From contig CP002190.1 in the NCBI GenBank assembly GCA_000525675.1, positions 372,001-436,000 on the forward strand: 64,000 nucleotides of DNA. The letters are read 5' to 3'. Positions 61,835-64,000 of this stretch are shown piece by piece; position 1 is the stretch's first letter; every line of letters starts with the position of its first letter. The notes under the pieces were generated by a model, which saw only the letters and a list, made by a program, of their open reading frames with translations, searched no databases and was not told the DNA's origin. Source of the stretch: Bdellovibrio bacteriovorus W. GTDB taxonomy: Bacteria; Bdellovibrionota; Bdellovibrionia; Bdellovibrionales; Bdellovibrionaceae. The translations under genes and the position numbers were made by a program.

Positions 61835-62245
61835 ATGAATAAAAATGCGTATCAAAAGTACAAAACAACTTCTGTACAGAGTGCTAGTAAAGAAAAGATT
61901 CTTCTAATGCTTTACGAAGGTGCGATTAAGTTTACAAAGCTTGCGATTAAAGCGATCGACGAAAAGAAGATTGCGGATCGTGGAGTTAATATCGGACGTG
62001 CTTTTGATATTATCATGGAACTAAATAATACCCTCGATCACAAAGTGGGTGGTGATGTAGCGATCCAGCTTGAACAGCTTTATATGTTCATGATGGAGCA
62101 ATACACAAAGTCAAATATCTCTGGAGATCCAGAGCCATTGAAATCAAATCTTAAGCTTTTAGAAACTCTTTATGATGGCTGGGTTCAGGCCGTTGAAAAA
62201 ATCAAAAGAGATGCTGAAGGCACAACAGAAAAAAAAGTGGGCTAG
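61835..62245 (+). CDS. fliS: Flagellin chaperone FliS
   Basis: Binds the flagellin C-terminus and prevents cytosolic polymerisation. The 136 residues carry the family motifs NKNAYQKYKTTSVQSASKEKILLMLYEGAIKF and GRAFDIIMELNNTLDHKVGGDVAIQLEQLYMFMMEQ. It stands after fliD as usual, with a GAGGGG site. Confidence 0.97.
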   Translation: MNKNAYQKYKTTSVQSASKEKILLMLYEGAIKFTKLAIKAIDEKKIADRGVNIGRAFDIIMELNNTLDHKVGGDVAIQLEQLYMFMMEQYTKSNISGDPEPLKSNLKLLETLYDGWVQAVEKIKRDAEGTTEKKVG

Positions 62246-62264
62246 TCGAATCATGGAGGGGAAC

Positions 62265-62693
62265 ATGAGCAGAATTAACACCTTGTTAAACGAAAAGAAT
62301 CATTATCTCGAAAAGTTCTATGCCTTAAATGAAGTTGAATTGGTCAACTTTGCTCAAGGGAATTTCGATAATATTGAAACTTTCTATCAGAATCGCGAAG
62401 GTATTCTTGAAGTACTTCAATATATTGATGCTGAGATCGACAAAGCTCATAATGATGAGGCGTCTCTTTCAGAAGAAATGTCTGCCCAAGATAAAAAAGA
62501 AGCGCACGAATCTTTAAGAATTAAAGATGAATATGTGGCGCGAATTATTGAGCAAGATATTCAAGTTCTTTCATGTATTGAGTCTGCAAAGAACTCAATT
62601 ATTCGTGAACTTCAAGAAGTTCGTAGCGGACGTAAGGCTGTAAGAGGCTATAAGTCTAATACGTTCCAACATCTAGTGAACGAAGAAGTCTAG
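62265..62693 (+). CDS. FliT/FlgN-like flagellar chaperone candidate
   Basis: 142 residues from the ATG at 62265, which is preceded by GGAGGGG; a longer frame reaching into fliS is an artefact. All-helical, with a probable coiled coil (EKFYALNEVELVNFAQGNFDNIETFYQNREGILEVLQYI) and a Lys/Arg-rich end (ELQEVRSGRKAVRGYKS). Its position after fliS and its size match FliT or FlgN chaperones. Sequence motifs alone are not decisive. Confidence 0.7.
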   Translation: MSRINTLLNEKNHYLEKFYALNEVELVNFAQGNFDNIETFYQNREGILEVLQYIDAEIDKAHNDEASLSEEMSAQDKKEAHESLRIKDEYVARIIEQDIQVLSCIESAKNSIIRELQEVRSGRKAVRGYKSNTFQHLVNEEV

Positions 62694-62720
62694 GAAAAAT
62701 ATTCCTGACAAAACACTGAC

Positions 62721-62762
62721 GGCAAGTTTGGAGAAAGAGCCAAACTCTTGGCTGAACTTGCC
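62721..62762 (+). other. Two-level hairpin after the FliT-like gene
   Basis: GGCAAGTT (62721-62728) pairs with AACTTGCC (62755-62762) and encloses GCCAA-ACTC-TTGGC (62739-62752). It lacks a following T-run, so termination is uncertain. Confidence 0.6.
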
Positions 62763-62792
62763 CCAAATCAAAACTAAGCACAACTGAGCTTT

Positions 62793-62808
62793 TGGCATCC
62801 GAGTTGCT
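62793..62808 (+). promoter_or_regulatory. Sigma-54 promoter ahead of the TPR gene
   Basis: TGGCAT, five bases, TTGCT with exact GG to GC spacing, 30 bases before the TPR gene start. This would separate the TPR gene from the sigma-28-type flagellin cluster and place it in the middle class. Confidence 0.75.
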
Positions 62809-62838
62809 CTCTAGAATATTCGCGAGGGAGAAAAATCG

Positions 62839-63882
62839 ATGTTAGAAAGCCAGTTATTGCAAAAGTCCAGCGATCATTACTTTGATCCTATCGAACAGAA
62901 TTCTGAAAAGAATTCGTCAAATATTTATTTTGATGTAGAGACTGCTGTGTCTTCGTTCGAAGGCGAAGTTGAAACTCAAGAGTTTCAAGTAGTAGATTCT
63001 AAAACTCAAAAGTACCTAGCAAATGCACAAGTTCTTATTAAGCATAAAGAGTATGACCTTGCCCTTAATATCTTAAGACAAGCAAGCACACGCGACTCGA
63101 AGAATCCTTCAGTCCTAAAGATGCTTGGAAATTGTCTAGAGAGAAAAGGCAATTTCAAAGAGGCGATGTTTGCCCGTAAAGCCCTTGTAAAATATGACTA
63201 CGGTTTTGAGAGTCTCTATTTACAAGCGACTTGTCTTTATAAGCTTGGCCAAGACGAAATGGCCTTGGAAAAATACTACGAAGCTCTTTCTGTTCTAAAA
63301 GAAGAGGACACTCAACTTTTCGAAGCCTATAAAAATATGGGAAATATCTTTGTTCGCCAAGGCGACTTTGAAGGTGCTGAGGAGTTCTATAACAAAGCTT
63401 ATACCATGAACTCCCAATCAGATATTTTGTTGGTAAACTTAGGAACGCTTCAAGTTCAAAGAAATGACTTTGAAAAATCACTTTACTGCTTCCGAAAAGC
63501 CGTAGAAGTAAATTCTTTAAATGACAAAGCTTGGGTTGGATTGGCTATGGTACATAACCAACTAGGCGATTCAGATCTAGCATGGGCTAACTTACAAAGT
63601 GCTATCGATATCAATCCTGGCAATAGAACAGCAGTTCATCTTCTGGCGAATTGGTCTTTACGTGATAAGAAAATTAAAGCTGGGATCTTAGCACTTCAGC
63701 AGTATTTAGCTTCTGTAGAAAGTGATGAGGACATGTCCTTAGTTCTTATCAATCTACTTTGCTCTGACGGTCAAATTGAATGGGCTCTTATGGAGATGGA
63801 AAGAGTTCTACTGTGGAATCCAGAGCATCAAGAAGTAAAAGCATTAAAGAAACGTCTTAATAATACTGTGGGAGCCGCTTAG
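62839..63882 (+). CDS. Tetratricopeptide-repeat protein
   Basis: 347 residues with several TPR units from about residue 55 onward (for example PSVLKMLGNCLERKGNFKEAM, YLQATCLYKLGQDEMALEKYY, YKNMGNIFVRQGDFEGAEEFYNKAY, WVGLAMVHNQLGDSDLAWANL). There is no signal peptide, so it is a cytosolic scaffold. It is preceded by a sigma-54 promoter and follows the fliD-fliS group. A role in flagellum or motility assembly is inferred from position only. Confidence 0.82.
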   Translation: MLESQLLQKSSDHYFDPIEQNSEKNSSNIYFDVETAVSSFEGEVETQEFQVVDSKTQKYLANAQVLIKHKEYDLALNILRQASTRDSKNPSVLKMLGNCLERKGNFKEAMFARKALVKYDYGFESLYLQATCLYKLGQDEMALEKYYEALSVLKEEDTQLFEAYKNMGNIFVRQGDFEGAEEFYNKAYTMNSQSDILLVNLGTLQVQRNDFEKSLYCFRKAVEVNSLNDKAWVGLAMVHNQLGDSDLAWANLQSAIDINPGNRTAVHLLANWSLRDKKIKAGILALQQYLASVESDEDMSLVLINLLCSDGQIEWALMEMERVLLWNPEHQEVKALKKRLNNTVGAA

Positions 63883-63886
63883 TTTT

Positions 63887-64000
63887 ATGGGAACAATTGT
63901 ATTTTCTGAAAACCGTCATGCATTTATGATCCCCTACGAAGATGGAGAAGCGCTTTGTAATCCTTCAACGCCGCAAGAAGAAGGCGCGAAATGGGTTTAC
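63887..64000 (+). CDS. N-terminal part of an unidentified protein, runs off the window
   Basis: Only 38 codons are visible, starting MGTIVFSENRHAFMIPYEDG, with no signal peptide. It starts four bases after the TPR gene stop, so it is co-transcribed. The stretch PSTPQEEGAKWVY faintly recalls the start of Maf/DUF115-type motility-associated proteins, but this is weak. Confidence 0.5.
   Translation, partial: MGTIVFSENRHAFMIPYEDGEALCNPSTPQEEGAKWVY

Noticed and set aside
62172-62264. N-terminal extension of the FliT-like protein into fliS
   Set aside because: GGAGGGG directly precedes the ATG at 62265, and the extension is out-of-frame fliS sequence.

Overview
The window looks like chromosomal DNA of a Bdellovibrio-type predatory bacterium (Bdellovibrionota). 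The assignment rests on protein family content and gene order (recA, a complete late-flagellar block, tandem flagellins, csrA-fliW, many secreted Gly-rich or Cys-rich proteins). No rRNA or other phylogenetic marker beyond the protein genes is present, so the species is not fixed. The DNA is gene-dense and AT-leaning, with many ATGA or TAATG overlaps between operon genes. No tRNA, rRNA, CRISPR array, insertion sequence or prophage was seen.

Layout. 1-7.3 kb: end of cinA, recA, a glutathione peroxidase, two tandem paralogous secreted Cys/Gly-rich proteins, aspartate kinase and an MltD-like lytic transglycosylase. 7.4-18.1 kb: flagellar block flgF-flgG-flgA-flgH-flgI, a structured non-coding stretch, flgJ-like, flgM, flgN, a second structured stretch, flgK, flgL, csrA, fliW. 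18-23.6 kb (minus strand): a large PKD/Hint lipoprotein with a small partner, a coiled-coil membrane protein and rmuC. 23.7-32.8 kb: menaquinone-type genes (menA, menC, menE, a hotdog thioesterase, polyprenyl diphosphate synthase, a second UbiA-family protein), rsmJ and a Tsx-like channel. 32.8-49.8 kb: a degenerate SpoIIE-like phosphatase, gltA, an L,D-transpeptidase, HIT, a porin/imelysin/di-haem operon, cheD, a motif-poor ALDH relative, a collagen-like lipoprotein, ddl, elbB, a GNAT, a ferredoxin and nth. 49.8-57 kb: DoxX, thiBPQ, a hybrid histidine kinase and a 3D-domain lipoprotein. 57-64 kb: two flagellins, flaG, fliD, fliS, a FliT/FlgN-like chaperone, a TPR protein and the start of a further gene.

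How it fits together. Promoter-like sequences suggest a flagellar hierarchy. Sigma-54 sites stand before flgF and before the TPR gene. Sigma-28 sites stand before csrA, both flagellin genes and flaG. FlgM (anti-sigma-28) and FliW/CsrA (flagellin feedback) are encoded in the same block. The most interesting signal is the non-coding stretch between flgI and flgJ. It carries ten GGA triplets in about 160 nt, four of them in loops of small hairpins, and ends in a C4T7 tract, which is the architecture of CsrA-sequestering RNAs (CsrB/RsmZ type). A second GGA-bearing structured leader lies before flgK. Long symmetric palindromes sharing a GGCGTAyT core recur beside flagellar genes.
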